From the NCBI GenBank assembly GCA_947472765.1, contig CANJCM010000054.1, forward strand, positions 1 through 32,609: a stretch of 32,609 nt of DNA. The letters are read 5' to 3'. A model generated the notes under the pieces. It was not told the DNA's origin. It did no database searches and saw nothing but the letters and a program-made list of their open reading frames with translations. The position numbers were made by a program, and so were the translations under genes. Of the stretch, positions 1 through 11,400 are shown one piece after another. How positions within the stretch are numbered: position 1 is the first letter of the stretch; each line of letters begins with the position of its first letter. Source of the stretch: Opitutia bacterium. GTDB taxonomy: Bacteria > Verrucomicrobiota > Verrucomicrobiia > Opitutales > Opitutaceae.

Positions 1-2420
1 ACCTCAAGCCCGGCGACCGTCGCCGCGGCACCCGGAACCAGCGCTTACGCGTCCACGACGTTCACGCGTCCGGAGTTCCGGCGTGCGGTCATTCCGGGAC
101 GCACCACCTACGGTGCGGTCAGCGGCAAGATTTATGCGACGTTCGTCAACGGAAACTATCTAAGCGGGGCCAACCACCAGCGCGTCGGCGCCGTCATCCG
201 CTTGAACGACAACGACGGCGTCGATTCGTCCTTCAACACCGGTCCGTTCCTGACTGACGCATGGGCGGTCATCGAGCAGGCGGATGGCAAGGTCCTCGTG
301 GGCGGTTTGGCCAGTCACGAGAATAATATCAGCGGCCCTGCGAACTATCGCATGTGGAGGTTCCTTTCCAACGGTTCGGTCGACCCGACCTACAAGTCCC
401 CGATCCTGGAAGCGATTCCGCGCTACGTCGCCCTCCAGCCGGACGGAAAACTCCTTGTGGCCGGGGGCGGTAATTCCACGGGTAACGGAGGTGTGCATTC
501 GGCGCTGTTCCGGCTGAACACCGACGGTTCCAAAGATCAGTCCTTCACCGATCCGGTGCTCACCCCCTCTCCGGCCGGGGGTGCAGTCGTGTTCGCGTCG
601 ATCCTGGTCGATAGCCAGAGTCGTGTCATCTTCGGCGGATCGTTCGCTGGCGTGAACGGAGTCACACGTGCCGGCGTCGCGCGGCTGCTGCCGGACGGAA
701 CGCTCGACAGCACTTTCGTCCCCTCGGGCTACACCCCGAATGGGGGTATTCAGGTTCGCGGGCTGGGCCTGCAGACTGTCGGGGCCAATGCGGGCAAGAT
801 CCTCGTGGCGGGCACTGCCTTCAATGTCGGCGGGACGAACCACAATCTCATCCGACTGAATGCGAATGGCAGTCTGGATGCGGGTTTCACCAGGCAGACC
901 AATGGGAGTCTCGGCATTCCGTCGGGCCGGCCGCGACTGCTCAACGTTCTGCCGGATGACAAATTCACCATCGTGTCGAACTCGGTGACGCGCTTGCTGG
1001 CGGATGGCGCGATCGATGTCGCCTATACCCGTCCACAACTCTCCTCTGAGTCTTTCTGGATGCAGACGCTGGCGGACGGTCGCGTCATCCTGAATCCGGA
1101 ACTTGGGATGACGGTCAACGGGACGCCGGTCTCCACGCTCGTGCGCTTCACCGATACGGGTGCGGTCGACGGTACGTTTACGCCGGGCCAGTTCCAGGCG
1201 GAGGCTTATCCGGAAGATGGCGCCTTGCTCGCGAACGGAAAACTTCTGACCTGGGGCAATTTCGACACCGTGGGTACAACCCCGCGCCGGGGTGCCGCCC
1301 GGTTCAACGCCGACGGTACCCTCGACGCGGGCTTCAATATTTCGGAAATTCCGAATCTGGTAGGAATTCCTGAAGCCTTTGTGCAGCCGGACGGCAGCCT
1401 CATCGCGTCGACGCTAGTGGGGGCGAGTGTACAGACCGCGACGGGCGGTCTGACCAAGCTCGATAGCAACGGTGCCGTGGTGGGATCGTTTGTGGTGGAT
1501 GCTTCCATCCTCGCGGCGGCCCAGACGGGTTCCTTCGATCTCTTCGGCCAGCCCGACGGCAAGGTGATCGTCACCTCCCAGTCCGGACAGCGGGTGCTGG
1601 ACGGAGGGGCGTTCGTCAAACGGATGAATCCTGATGGCTCGCTCGATCCCTTCACCGGGCCGACGGGAGCGATTGGCGCGGTGTTCCGCGACGTCGGCGG
1701 CAACATCACGTCGGTCACGACCGGCGGCTTCAAGGTCCTGGGTCGTTATCCGGATGGCCGGTTGATTGCGGCGATGACGGCGGCGCCTTACACGGCCGAG
1801 CCCACTTCGATGAACTGGACGCTTGTGCGTCTCTCCGCCACCGGCGAGGTCGACGGGACGTTCAACGCTCCGCTGGTTCCGTCCCCGACGTCCTCGAGTT
1901 TCCCCACCTTGACGGATCGCGTTCCGGAACCTGACGTGACGCAGCAGTTCCTCGAATATTCTTCGGAGGAAGTCTTCCGCGGCGTACTGCCGCAGGCTGA
2001 TGGCAGCGTGATTGTCTACGGCGGCTTCTCCACGATCGGTGGACAACCCGCGCCCGGCATCGCCCGTCTAACTAATCTCGGTCTCTTCGACGGCACCTTC
2101 AGTGTTGGCTCCGGGCCTGAGAGTCGCAGCCAGCCTGGCCGCCAGGCGGGCGTCGGCGGCGTGACGATCGACTCGGCCGGTCGTTATTGGATCACCGGCT
2201 TGTTCGACACTTTCGGCGGTCGCGCCGCGCCGGGCATCGTCCGGCTCAATGCGAATGGTACGGTCGATCCGACTTTCGCGACGAGCATCGGCTTCCAGCC
2301 CTATATCGGCGGACTGACGAAGACCCTGCTTCGCAGCGACAACGAGGCCGTGGTGTTCGGAACGTTTGCCCGCTCGAACGATCCCTTCCCCAACGCGATT
2401 AATTCCATCCTCGTGCCGGC
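1..2420 (+). repeat. Array of about 13 delta-60 repeats in the giant protein
   Basis: Translation shows 13 units, each with a beta segment like DGKVLVGG followed by a consensus like RLNxDGSLDxxF. Examples are RLNTDGSKDQSF near 510-545, RLLPDGTLDSTF near 680-720 and RFNADGTLDAGF near 1300-1335. A degenerate last unit ends near 2410. The units are about 55-70 residues apart and diverged at DNA level. Delta-60 repeats are thought to form beta-propeller-like folds; more units may lie upstream of the window. Confidence 0.85.
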
Positions 2421-5400
2421 CCCGGCGGGCTTCGGCCCGCTGCCGCCGGCGCAGATTCTCACCTCCGGCCAGTCGGTCACGCTGAGCACCACCGTGCAAG
2501 GCGTGCCGGCGCCGGCGCTGCAGTGGCGGAAGAACGGCGCCAACATTTCCGGCGCCAATGGCCCTTCGTACAACATCGCCACGCTCGGGACCGGTGACAC
2601 GGGCGTGTACGATGTCACGGGCACCAATTTCTATGGTAGTGCGACCAGTCAGGGTTCGCTGGTCACGGTCGCGGCTGCGGGCGGGGACACCTTCCCGAAT
2701 TTCGCGTGGCGCAATCCGCTGCCGGCCGGCGGTACGCTCCGCGGCGTCGCTTGGGGTAACGGCAAATTTGTCGGCGTCGGCACCAGTGGACGCGTCGTCA
2801 CTTCGACCGACGGCAGCTCCTGGACGTCGGCCGCAAATCTTTCCGGCAACATCAGCCTGAATGCGGTCACCTACAACACCGCCTTGAACCTCTTTGTCGC
2901 CGTTGGCAGCAGCGGTGACGTTTACACCGCCGCGGGCGGCGATGTGACGACCTGGACTAAGCGGGCGTCGAATACGACGGACTTCCTGGTCGGCGTCGCT
3001 GGCGGTACGGCCAGCGCGAACAACGTACTTGTCGCGGTCGGCAGCAACGGACGTGTCATCACCTCGGCTGATGGTGTTACCTGGACGGCCCAGCTCCTCT
3101 CCGGCAATCCGTCGCTGATGGGCGTGGCCGGTGCCGCGGATCTGTTCGTGGCGGTGGGCAACAACGGAGCCCTCTTCACCTCCACCAACGGCACGGCCTG
3201 GTCGGCCGCCACCCCGGCGACAGGTCTGACGACCGCATCGTTCAATGCGGTACGCTATCTCAACAGCCAGTTTGTTGCCGTCGGCAACAGCGGCGCAGTG
3301 ATGACCTGGTCCGGCACGGGTGCCTGGACCGCCGTGACCGGCGTCAACCGTTCGATCCGAGACATCGCGGCGATCGGTACGACATACATCGCCGCGACGG
3401 ACAGTGCCGTCGTCGTCAAGGGCACGAACCTCGCGGGCTGGCAGAACGTGAACGTGTCGCCTTTCGGAGTGCACTACGGCATCGCCACGAACGGAACTGT
3501 GTTTGCGACCGTGGGCGCCGGTGGCGAAATCTGGAGCTCCAATGATGCGACGGCGAACGCGTGGACCTCTCGCGGCACGGCGGGCGGGTTCTGGCGTTTC
3601 GGTGCGGTTGAGTTCCTGAACGGCAAATTCCTCGCCGTCGGCAGCAGTGGCGCGATCTACACGTCCGCGGACGGCAGCGCTTGGAAGCGCGAGTCCGTCC
3701 CGACCGGAGCCTGGCTGAATTCGGCCGCCTATGGTGCCGGCCTCTATATTGTTCCTACTACCTTCGGTGAAATTCTGACGTCCCCGGATGCCAGCACTTG
3801 GACCTCGCGTTCGGTGGGCGACACCGTGGGGAACAACGGCGCCGCCTTTGACGGCACACGTTTCATCGTCGTCGGCGACAACGGCAAGATCCGGACCTCC
3901 ACCGACGGCACGAATTGGACCAGCGTCACGGGTACGGGTATCACCGCCCACTTGCGCTCCGTGGCCGCGAAGGTCGGCGTCATTGTGGCGGTCGGCGACT
4001 CCGGCAAGATCTACACCTCTGCGGACGGCGCGACGTGGGTCGAGCGGACCAGCAACACCGCGCAGCGCCTCTGGCGCGTCCGCCTGATCGAAGGCACGTT
4101 CTTCGCGGTGGGCGAGAGCCGTACGGTCCTCGCTTCGACGGATGGCATCACCTGGGTGCCGCTGCCGATCACGAATTCAATCGGGTTCGCCTACCGCGAT
4201 ATTCAGCGGCTTTCGGACGGGTTCTACATCACGGCCGATACGGGTCTGCTGGTGAAGACAGCCGACCTTTTGACGGCGACTTCAGTCGGCAACGTCGCCG
4301 CTTCGGAAACGCTTAACGGACTTGCCGTGGGTGCCGGTCGCGTGGTGGTCGTGGGTGAAGGCGGTTCGCTGCTCGAGTCCGTACTCCCGGCGGCCAATGC
4401 GACTCCGCAAATTACGGTTCAGCCCGCCGGCGTCACCACGGACGCGACCAAGAATGTCGTCCTCGCGGTCGTCGCGAATGCGTCCGGCCCGATCACCTAT
4501 CAGTGGAAGCAGGGCACGACGAACGTCCCGGGTGGTACCAGTTCCACGCTGCTGATTCCGGCGGCCGCCACCTCGGCGAGCGGCTCCTACACTGTCGTCG
4601 TGACGAGCGGCGCAAATTCCGTGACGAGCAACGCCGCAGTCGTGACGGTCAATGCGCTCGCCGCTCCGGCGATCACGGCGCTGCCGATCGGCGCGCAAGC
4701 CGTCACCGGCGGTGCGAGCATGTCCGTCACCGCGACGGGCACGGCGCCGCTGACCTATCAGTGGTATCGCGGTCTGTCGGGTGACACCTCGACCCCGGTT
4801 TCGACCAACGCCAGCTTCACGACCTCCGCTCTGAACCAGAGCGAGCGGTATTGGGTCAAGATCACCAATTTCGCGAATCAGGTGCTGAACAGCCCGACGA
4901 CCACGGCGGTCGCAATTACCCCGCGCAACGGTCCGCTGGCGGGCGCCAGCGTCACCGGTATCGCCTACAGCGGCAGCAAGTATGCGGCGGTCGCAGGCCC
5001 GTCGATCCTCACGTCCGCAGACGGCGTGACGTGGACCCGGCTCACCGGTCTGACGGGTAGCTTCCTGACGCAGATCGCTTACGGCAATTCGACGTTCGTG
5101 GCGGTCGGCAACAGTGGGGCCATCAGGACATCCACTGACAATGGTGTGACGTGGGTCTCGTCGACCTTCGGTTCGATTGGCTTCAACGGCGTGTGCTTTG
5201 ACGGCACGCAGTTCGTTGCGGTCGGCAATTCGGGAGTCGTCGCTACGTCCACGAACGGCACGAACTGGACGAGCCGGACGGCTCTTTCCGGCACTCCGAC
5301 GATGCGCGCCATTACCGTCGCCAACGGTGTTTACATTGCTGTGGGTGACGCGGGCATCATCCAAACGTCCGATGGTTTGTACAACGGCGGCACGCAGCCG

Positions 5401-8400
5401 GCCTGGACGGTGCGCGCTTCGAGCACGGGGAACAATTTCCGGAGCGTGTCAGCCAACGGTGTCACGTCGGCGACGATCGTCGCGGTCGGTGACAGTGGCA
5501 CGATCCGGGTCTCGACGAATACCAGCACCAGCGGTTCGTCGTGGACGATCGCGAATTCCCCGGCCGGCAACTCGGTCAACGCCGTCACCTTCGCCAACGG
5601 AAAGTTCATTGCCGCAGCCGGCTCGCAATTCTTCACCTCAACCGACGGTTCGAATTGGGGCACGACAACGTCGTCGATTCTGCCGCTCGGCAATCTGGGC
5701 GCGAACGTGATCGTCTATGCCGGCGGCCAGTACCTCATCGGCGCGTATCCGGGCGCCATTATCACGTCCACGACGGGCGCGGTGGATACCTGGACGCTGC
5801 GGACGGGAGGCACGGCCGCGTTGTTCACGAATGTCATTCACGGCGGTGGCGTTTACCTTGGTGTTGGCAATAGCGGGGCGATCGGTCGCTCGGCGGACGG
5901 CGCGAGCTTCAATGTGAAGTCACCGGTCGTCGCGGGCCTCGACTTCGTGACGCTCCGCCGTGCGGCCCACGGCAAGGGCACGTTTGTCGTGGTGGGCGAT
6001 AGCGGCACGATTCTCAGCTCGCCCGACGGTCAGCTCTGGATCCAACGGGCTTCCGGCGGCAGCGCCTATCTCGCGGCGACCTACGGCAACAACAAGTTCG
6101 TGGTTGCCGGCGGCGGCGGCACCTTTGCCTCCTCTGCGGACGGAGCCACGTGGACCCCGGGCGCGGGGACGATTGGAACCGCGAACGTCACGGCACTGGC
6201 CTTCGGTTCCGGCGTTTACGTTGCGGTCAACACCACGGGTGGAATTTATACGTCGACGGATGCTTTGACTTGGACGTCGCGTACCTCGGGTGTGTCCACG
6301 TCCTTGAATAATGTCGCCTTCGCGGGTGGCCAGTTTGTGGCCGTCGGCGCGGCGAGCGTCGTCCTCACCTCGCCGGATGGCATCACGTGGACTCCGCGCT
6401 CGCTGGGAACGGCGTCCATGACCCTGACGGGCATCGCGTATGGCGACGGCATGTACCTCGCGACGCATGCCGACAACTCGAACACGTCGCTGCTCTTCCT
6501 CTCGCCTGACGCCGTTACCTGGAACAGCGCCAATGTGGGTGGCGGTATCGTCAACGGCTTCAGCTCCACGACCGTGGCGTTTGGCAACGGTGCGTTCTTG
6601 ATTGCTGGCGGCAATGCGCTCCTCGCGCAGACGGTCCCGGCCGCAGATGTGCCCCGGATCACGGTCCAGCCTGCTTCGCAGGGCATCACCGGTGGCCAGA
6701 CCGTCACCCTGTCCGTCGCGGCGGTCGGTTCCAGTCCTACCTATCAATGGTACGAGGGCGCGACCGGTGACGTCTCCCTCCCGGTCGGCACCAACGCGAC
6801 CTACACGACGCCTTCGCTCCTCCAGTCGAAGCGTTACTGGGTCCGCGTCACGGCAGGCGGCCAGACCTTTGAGTCCGACACCGCCCAGCTCCTCGGACCG
6901 CCCGCCATCATCTCCGCTCCGACTTCACGGATGGTGAACGACGGCACGGTGCTCACGCTGAGCGTCAACGCCATTGGCGCGGCTCCGTTGAGCTATGTGT
7001 GGAAGTACAATAACACCAACATCCCCGGCGCGAACGGGCCGACCTACACGCTCAACCCGGTCTCGCTGTCGAACGCGGGCAATTACTCCGTCGCCGTTTC
7101 GAACGCCGCGGGTATCGCCAGCACTTCTCCCGCGGCAATCTCCGTCGCGCCGGTGGCGCCGACCGTCGGTGGCATCGCTTCGACGTTCGGTCGCAACGTC
7201 CCTGTGGGGGCGAACACCGAGCTCAGTGTCGCGGTGTCCGGCACGCCGACGCTCACTTACCAGTGGCGCCGCAACAACACGGCCATCCCGGGCGCGACGA
7301 AGTCGACGTACTTCATCACGAACGCCAAGGCCACCGATAGCGGCACCTACTCCGTTGTGGTCACCAACGCGCAAGGCAACGGGACGAGCAGTGACTTCGG
7401 CCTCTCGGTGACCCCGGAACTGGGCTGGCAGTGGCGCAATCCGCTGCCCACCGGCAACGGCCTCTCGAGCGTCACCGCGATCAACAACAAGTTCTATCTC
7501 GGCGGGCTGCGTTCCACGATGCTGGTCTCGGATAATGGCACGACCTGGACGCCGCGGGCGGTGTCCGGCACTGGCAACCTCTTCGGCATGGCCTATGGCG
7601 CCGGCCGCTTTGTCGCGCTCGGCGGACTTAATGCCATCTATACCTCGGAGGACGGCAACATCTGGACGCCGCGTGACTCGAAGGTTCAGGATACGAACTC
7701 ACTCCAGACGATCGCATTCGGTGCCGGACGGTTCGTGGCGGTCGGCTTCAATGGCCGCACCACCACCTCCACGGACGGCATTAACTGGACGCCAGGCCAG
7801 GTCCCGACGACCGTGGCGAACGACTACCTCTACTGGATCCGGTATGTGCAGGGTAAGTTCTGGGTCAGCTCGAGCGACGACAACACCGTCCGCACCTGGA
7901 CCTCGACCGATGGCCTGACGTGGATGCAGCCGGCGCTGACGCTGCCGCCGAACATGTTCATCGGCCAGGTGGAGTTCGGAAACGGCATCTATGTCGCGAC
8001 GACGGATGGAGACTTCCTCTGGTCGAGCGACGGTGTGACCTGGTCGGCGGCCGGCTTCGGTCCGCTCGGTCAGGACATGCCGAAGGTCCGCTACGTGAAT
8101 GATCGTTTTGTGGCGGTAAGCACCGACGGGACGATCGCGACCTCCACCAACGGCCAGACTTGGACGCAGCAGGTGTCTGGTGTGACCGTCGGTCTCAGCG
8201 ATGTTGCCTTCGCGAATGGGGTTTATGTGATTTCGGGAGGCGTGCCGCGCGTCATCCTGACTTCGCCCGACGCCGTCAACTGGACACAGGTGGTCAGCGG
8301 ACCGTCGCAAACGTCCCCCCTCCTCGCGGTTGCCACCGGCGCGGGCAAGCTCGTCGCGGTGGGTAACAGTGGCACGATTGTGACCTCCTCGGATGGAGTC

Positions 8401-11400
8401 GCCTGGACGGCGCCGACCTCGGGGGTGGCGAACAATCTCTTCGACGTAACTTACGGGGCCGGCGTCTTCGTGGCCGTCGGCGCAGGCGGTCGCGTGATGA
8501 CCGCCTCCGACACGGCGCTCGACACCTGGACCTCGCGCACCAGCAACACCTCGGCGAATCTTCGTCGCGTGAGCTACGGAAACGGCCGGTTCCTCGCCGT
8601 CAGCGATTCGGGCGCTTCGATCGTCTCGACGGATGGCATTACCTGGACGGCCAATGCCTCCACGCTCGGCTCCTTCTTCGGCACGGCGTACGGCGCCGGG
8701 GTGCAGGTCGCCGTCGGCAACAGCGGCGGGCTGTTCTCCTCGGCGGATAACGGCGCCACCTGGACGAACCGGGCCGGCAGCCTCGTGAACACGGGCTACT
8801 CCGACGTGCTCTTTGCCAACGGCAAGTTTGTCACGGTCGGTCTCGCCGGCGTGGCCGCGACTTCGAGCGACGGCATTACGTGGACGCAGGTGACTCCGTT
8901 CACGAGCGACAACCTCAACGGCCTCGTCTTCACGAGCGGTTACTGGATCGCGACCGGCGCCAGCAGCACCTATTACGTGTCCACCGACGGGGTGACCTGG
9001 AGCCCGCGCTATACGGGTGCGCAGGATTCGCTCCGCGACTTCGCGGTGTACGGCAACCAGGTGATCGGCGTCGGAAACAACGGCACGATCATCGCATCGG
9101 GTGCTCCGGTCTTCTTCTCCCCGCCGGTGCCCACGTCCGCCCGCGCAGGTGGCAACGTGACTCTGAGCGCTCTGGTGGGTGGCTCGCCCATTCCGGTCTC
9201 GTATCAGTGGCAGAAGGATGGAGCGAATATCTCCGACGGTGCCGGCATCAGCGGCACGACCACGCCGACGCTGACGCTCACCAACGTCGCGATTGGCGCC
9301 GCCGGCCAGTACCGGCTGATCGCGACCAATGCGATTGCCCCGACGACCAGCGCGGCGGTCGCACTCACCGTCTCGCAGGCTCCGGTCTTCACCTCGCAGC
9401 CGGCGAATTCCACCGCGGTGGCCGGCCAGAGCGCCTCCTTCACGGCGGCCGCCGTGGGCACGCCCACCCCGACCTACCAGTGGCAGAAGGACAATGTGAA
9501 CATCGCGAACGGCACCCTGCCCAATGGCACGGTGGTCGCCGGAGCGACCACGGGCACGCTGATCCTCTCGAACGTCCAGCCCGAGGCCGTCGGCAGCTAC
9601 CGGCTGATCGCGACCAACCTCCCGGCCGGCGAATCCACGCCGGTGAGCGAGCCGAGTCTCCCGGCGACGCTGACGGTCAATGTGCTCCCCGCGCCGGCGA
9701 TCGCGAGCGCGGTTCCGGCCATTGCTTCGGGCGAGGTTACGCTCACCGCGGGTGACAATGCCCTCGACGACGTGACCTTCACCGCCACGGCGACCGGCAC
9801 CGCTCCGCTGAACTACCAGTGGCGTCGCAACGGTTTCAACCTCGCGAACGGCACGTTCGTCAGCGGGGCGACAACCAACACCCTGACGCTTTCGAATGTC
9901 CCGCTGAATGGCGGTGGCGCCATCACGGTCGCCGTCACCAATGCTGCGGGCACGGTGGTGAGCGCGCCGGTTTCACTCGTCGTGAATCCGCCCGCGCCGG
10001 TCATCAACAGCCCGCTCTCCGTGTCCGGCGTGGTCAACACGCCCTTCACCTACGGCATCGGCGTGAACAACACGACCGCGACCTACGGTGCGACCAACCT
10101 GCCGGCGGGTCTGACAATCAACACCGGCACGGGCGTCATCAGCGGCATCCCGACGGCGATGGGTGTGTTCAACACGGTGGCGATCTCCGCGACGAATGTC
10201 AGCGGCACCGACACCAAGACGCTGACCATCACGATCAACCCGCCGCCTCCGATCATCACGAGCCCGGTGGCTGCGACCGGCCGGGTCAACCAGGGCACGC
10301 CGCTCAGCTACACGATCGTGGCGACGAATACGCCGACGGGCATCACCGCCACGCCGTTGCCCCCGGGTCTCTCGCTCAGCGGCAATGTCATCAGCGGCAC
10401 GCCGACGCAGGCCGGCACGTTCACCACGACCATCACCGCGACAAACGCCACGGGAAGTGCGACGCAGACGGTCGTCTTCACGATTGATCCCGCGCTTAAT
10501 GCCCCGGTTTACACGGGTTCGACGCAGCCGAGTGGAACGCAAAACAGCGCGTTCACATTCGCACCCGCGTTCACGAACGTGAATCCGACCAATGGCTACG
10601 CCATCACGAGCGGCACGTTGCCGGCCGGCATCACGCTTAACGCCAATACGGGTGCCCTCACCGGCACTCCGACGGCCGTCGGCACCTTCCCGGTCACGCT
10701 GACCGCCACGGGCCCCGGCGGCTCGCTCGGTGTCGTCCTGACGATCGTGATCAACCCGGCCCCGTCCGCGCCGGTGGTTACGAGCCCGGCAAGCGCCTCT
10801 GGCTCGGCGGGTCAGCCGTTCAGCTACACCATTACGACGGATGTGGCGGCGACCTCGTACACGGCGGTCGTTCTTACCGGCACCGGCACCGAAGCCCTGC
10901 CGGGCTGGCTCAGTCTCTCGAGCAATGTGCTTTCCGGCACGCCCCCGGCGGCCGGCAGCTTCTCGCTCCTGGTGTCCGCGACGGGCAGCGGTCTCACCGG
11001 CCCCGGTAAGCTCGTCGTCGTGACGATCAACCCGTCGCCGCTGGCGCCGGTCATCACGAGTTCGCCGTTCGTTTCGAACGCGACCACGGGCCGGGTTGGT
11101 GAGATGACCACGTCGGGAAGTCCGCTCTATCTGATCGAGGCGACGAATTCGCCGACGTCATTTGAGCGGACCGCCGGCCCGACCTTCGAGAGCTTCGGGC
11201 TGCAGTTGGAGGCGGGCACCGGCAAGGTGTTCGGCACCCCGACCGCCGCTGGCACCTTCAAGGTCTGGCTCGCCGCCAGCAACGTCGCCGGTGGCCGCGG
11301 TCCCTCGCTCGAGGTGACCTTCGTCATCCAGCCCGCGCTCAACGTTCCCGTGATCACCAGCAACGGCACGGCGGCCGGCCAGGTTGGCCAGTCGTTCAGC

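Noticed and set aside
2068-3951. Long minus-strand open frame (627 codons) inside the giant gene
   Set aside because: It is Arg/Gly/Asp-rich without any domain and lies antisense to clear propeller repeats; it is a by-product of GC-rich third-position bias.
2695-9102. Possible CRISPR or DNA tandem repeat array
   Set aside because: The periodicity is at protein level (about 40 residues) with diverged DNA, no constant direct repeats and an open reading frame throughout.
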